DNA of 64,000 nucleotides, taken from assembly GCA_029243485.1 (NCBI GenBank), contig JAQWRY010000071.1, forward strand, positions 20,420-84,419. The letters run 5' to 3'. Position 1 is the first letter of the stretch, and each line of letters starts with the position of its first letter. A model generated the notes under the pieces. The model worked only from the letters and a program-made list of their open reading frames with translations. It made no database searches and was not told the DNA's origin. Origin of the DNA: Candidatus Binatia bacterium. Its GTDB lineage: Bacteria > Desulfobacterota > Binatia > UBA12015. The translations under genes and the position numbers were made by a program. Shown one piece after another: positions 62,068 to 64,000 of the stretch.

Positions 62068-62664
62068 TCAGTTCGTATCAAACGGAGCTGACGAGTGATG
62101 GAGAACGATGCGGATGCTTCCCGTCTTCGGCTTCCAGAAAGTCCAGGTCTTTTCGGGCCTGGCGACTCCGCCTTCACTATCGACCAGTTTCACGAAACCC
62201 ATGGTATTGGCGGTATCGCCGAACAACTGAACGACATCGTCGACGATCTCGCAGCTTTTCCAGTGGCGATAGGTGGCGAATCCCTGATCCTTGCCGAATT
62301 GTTCGACGGAGGGGTCAGGCCCGACGAAATACGCGAGCGCCCCGGCGCGATCTTGCCGGAACGTGTTTTTGCCGATGGCATACGTGGGTTTGAACGCCAC
62401 GGGCCCGAACTCATACGCGTATGCGGCGTCAATGACCGCCTCGGCTTTCGCCTTCGCGGCCTTGAAGCCACCCTCTTGATACGCCGCGTTGATTGCAAGC
62501 AGCCCCGCGCACCAGCCGCGCTGTGCCTCCTGCACCTCCTCGAGGGTGATGGTGCTGTCGAAAACCGCTACTCCTGGATTCGCCAACGCAGGCGAGATCG
62601 AAATGACGGAAAGTAGGAGTGATGCAGCGAAGATACCGAGTGACTCAAGCTTGAGCATAATCAA
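62068..62664 (-). CDS. secreted SnoaL/CaMKII-association-domain-like protein
   Basis: A 198-residue exported protein with a signal peptide ending SPALANPG. The mature domain (ITLEEVQEAQRGWCAGLLAI, KAKAEAVIDAAYAYEFGPVA, FKPTYAIGKNTFRQDRAGAL, AMGFV-like TMGFVKLVDSEGG and GSIRIVLHHSSAPF) resembles a cystatin-like alpha+beta fold often misannotated as phosphoribosyl-AMP cyclohydrolase. The IVLHHSS end is typical. Function unknown. Starts at ATG 62664 or 62658; AAAGGAAC precedes the second. Confidence 0.7.
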   Translation of the reverse strand: MIMLKLESLGIFAASLLLSVISISPALANPGVAVFDSTITLEEVQEAQRGWCAGLLAINAAYQEGGFKAAKAKAEAVIDAAYAYEFGPVAFKPTYAIGKNTFRQDRAGALAYFVGPDPSVEQFGKDQGFATYRHWKSCEIVDDVVQLFGDTANTMGFVKLVDSEGGVARPEKTWTFWKPKTGSIRIVLHHSSAPFDTN

Positions 62665-62990
62665 GTTCCTTTGATTTCGTGGAAGGGCGACTCTCCCTTC
62701 AGTTCAGTGCGGTATTTACCACGGCAGTGTATGCAGATGAAGGATGCCAGCCGAGGCGTTTCCTGGTGGCAACCGAAACCAAAGTCCTTCTGGGGCCCAA
62801 GCTCCTTCGAACCCTCGACATCCGCCCTCCCCAGGGGCAATGCAATAGCGCGGTGGACGGTTGCAGCCTTCACCCCGCTAGCCAGGTGGGCGGCAAGGTC
62901 TCCCACGTCCAGTCAACGAGCGACGCGCACCACGATCGATCTTCTCGTCCGTCGGGCGCCGCGCTTGGGCGCCCACCGGACGGACTCAGA
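62665..62990 (-). other. region without a supported gene
   Basis: No ORF with a family match. A minus-strand frame ending at 62661 contains FICIHCRGKYRTELKGESPF (a CxxC) but has no ribosome site and no recognisable relatives, so it is not annotated. Confidence 0.4.
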
Positions 62991-63566
62991 CTACCGGCAT
63001 TCGCCCACGAAGCAAAACTCCGATTCGAGACCCGGAGGGCAATCCTCCATGGGGCCAAGCACGGTGCACGTGCCGCCGCGCGCAGTCCCTCCCGCGCCAA
63101 TGCAACCCGACGGGGAGAAGTCGATCGGGAAGCAAGGACCGCCCGGGCCAAAATCACAACAGCCGCCCAACGGCTCGTCGCCCGGCTCGGGCTCGGGCGG
63201 AAAAAAGAACGAGAGAGGGAGCTGAACCTCTCCGACGGGTTGCCAAGGATCCTCCACACAGGGGGCCTGCCTACAGCCCTCCGCCCAATGGCACTCGAAC
63301 TCTTCAAGCCCCTCCTCGCGATCGACTCGCAGCCGGTCGCACTCGACGAATGCCGAGAAGTCATTGCCTCGCACATTTCCTGTGACATGCCCCGTGGCGA
63401 TCTCGTAGGTGATCGTCCACTCGTTCCCTTCCACGGTCTTCTGCACCAGGGCCGACGACCCATCCCGGGTGTACTGAACCGGGGAGCGCTCCTGCGCTCT
63501 TGCTCCGGAAGAAAGAAGAACCGAGCTACCTATGCCAACTAGGATCCACAGCCAGCGGATATTCAT
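62991..63566 (-). CDS. secreted cysteine-rich protein of unknown function
   Basis: A 191-residue exported protein: signal IRWLWILVGIGSSVLLSSGARA, a first part with VEGNEWTITYEIATGHVTGN, and a cysteine-rich second half with at least eleven Cys (for example CHWAEGCRQAPC, GGCCDFGPGGPCFP, CIGAGG, GTCTVLGPMEDC, EFCFVGEC). AGGAGGG before ATG 63566 makes the start secure. The spacing suggests several disulfides; no family is recognised. It lies between the two copies of the 95-bp repeat. Confidence 0.65.
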   Translation of the reverse strand: MNIRWLWILVGIGSSVLLSSGARAQERSPVQYTRDGSSALVQKTVEGNEWTITYEIATGHVTGNVRGNDFSAFVECDRLRVDREEGLEEFECHWAEGCRQAPCVEDPWQPVGEVQLPLSFFFPPEPEPGDEPLGGCCDFGPGGPCFPIDFSPSGCIGAGGTARGGTCTVLGPMEDCPPGLESEFCFVGECR

Positions 63567-63692
63567 GTTGCACGCCCTCCTATTGGGAAAGAACTTGCTC
63601 GCGGCCCGCAACACTGTCAATGAGTCCACCTAATCCATGTGCAGTCCACGCACGCCGGCGGCGAGGCCTGGCGTCCGTTCTTGATCTTGGGT

Positions 63693-63788
63693 GCGGATAG
63701 CCGACATGAAGCCCCTTTTTGGCTCCAATCCGACCTAACGGCGCCTTATCGGACGTATGCGTGCGCCTCTTTCTGCCTCATGGACGGG
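63693..63788 (+). repeat. 95-bp interspersed repeat, copy 2
   Basis: Second copy of 61435-61529, same orientation, 2.26 kb away. It lies 150 bases upstream of the IS3 orfA start. The DNA between them carries remnants of two other elements or genes. Region 63567-63940 has no gene other than this repeat and the probable left end of the IS3 element. Confidence 0.85.
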
Positions 63789-63940
63789 TGCAACTCGGGC
63801 ACCGGGAGCCCGCATCGTCGTCAGGTGAGTCATTTGGCCTGACCACGACCGAGGGCGGCCCTGTTCGGGTTCAGAGACGGTTGGACCAAATAGGTCGATG
63901 AAATAAGAGACACTCCCGGCCCAAACGGAAGGAGAATCCG

Positions 63941-64000
63941 ATGGGAAAGGGACAAAGCGCGGAGAAGGTCGTCCGCGACATTCAGCGCAAGACACGACGT
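63941..64000 (+). mobile_element. IS3-family transposase orfA, start only (window edge)
   Basis: ATG at 63941 after GGAAGGAG encodes GKGQSAEKVVRDIQRKTRR and runs off the window. RDIQRKTRR is the opening of IS3-family OrfA proteins and matches the remnant at 32903-33043. Whether the element is intact cannot be seen. Confidence 0.8.

Noticed and set aside
1..64000. CRISPR array, integrase or prophage genes
   Set aside because: No regularly spaced repeats, no integrase or phage structural genes seen; mobile content is limited to the RAYT/REPs and IS3/IS91 pieces.

Overview
The window is 64 kb of GC-rich, densely coding DNA from a Gram-negative bacterium. Evidence for the cell type: a phosphoheptose isomerase for LPS heptose, a class A penicillin-binding protein, two giant AsmA/DUF748-type envelope proteins, a TonB-receptor remnant and many lipoprotein signals. 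Catabolic genes of the LLM flavin oxidoreductase, P450, crotonase, SDR and D-aminoacylase types, GTG/TTG starts, sigma-54 control and SpoIIE/HNH/IS remnants fit a deltaproteobacterium-like lineage such as Myxococcota or Candidatus Binatota. That placement is an inference from gene content, not from a marker gene.

Layout. 1-3.7 kb: edge of a membrane-protein gene, a compact protein kinase, and a REP-associated tyrosine transposase (RAYT) between inverted REP-like ends, then an amidohydrolase. 3.7-8.1 kb: broken lipid kinase, HD-domain protein, LLM oxidoreductase, K+ channel, and remnants of an aquaporin and a PQQ dehydrogenase. 8.1-12.7 kb: TM2 protein, a paired REP element, a Rid protein, then a three-gene operon (2TM histidine kinase, NtrC-type activator, PspA) behind a near-consensus sigma-54 promoter. 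12.7-21.2 kb: ROK kinase, mutY, pgeF, HEAT-repeat protein, nadV and a uvrA with a Lys/Pro/Ala tail. 21.2-22.4 kb: three decayed genes. 22.4-28.4 kb: dCMP deaminase, site-2 protease, a deoxyhypusine-synthase-like protein coupled to gmhA, and acyl-CoA genes. 28.4-40.3 kb: small ORF ending in a REP unit, two DUF748/OmpA-like giants on either side of tRNA-Gly(CCC), an IS3 remnant, three small genes and PBP1A. 40.5-45.2 kb: oxidoreductases, a P450 and small lipoproteins. 45.2-46 kb: two more remnants. 46-61.4 kb: secreted propeller/heme proteins, D-aminoacylase-like enzyme, SDRs, an SCP2-PhyH fusion, a pentameric ligand-gated channel, a GH43/feruloyl-esterase pair and hemH. 61.4-64 kb: two copies of a 95-bp repeat around IS91 and TonB-receptor debris and two secreted proteins, ending inside an IS3 orfA.

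Three themes stand out. (1) A family of short REP-like elements, related to the ends of the RAYT locus, lies at gene 3' ends and supplies stop codons to its neighbours. (2) A self-contained sigma-54 envelope-stress operon encodes sensor, activator and PspA effector together. (3) About nine genes have decayed in the same way, by loss of the middle with both ends (or an end) still readable.

Several gene pairs on both strands overlap by GTGA or ATGA, which indicates translational coupling and fixes several start codons.
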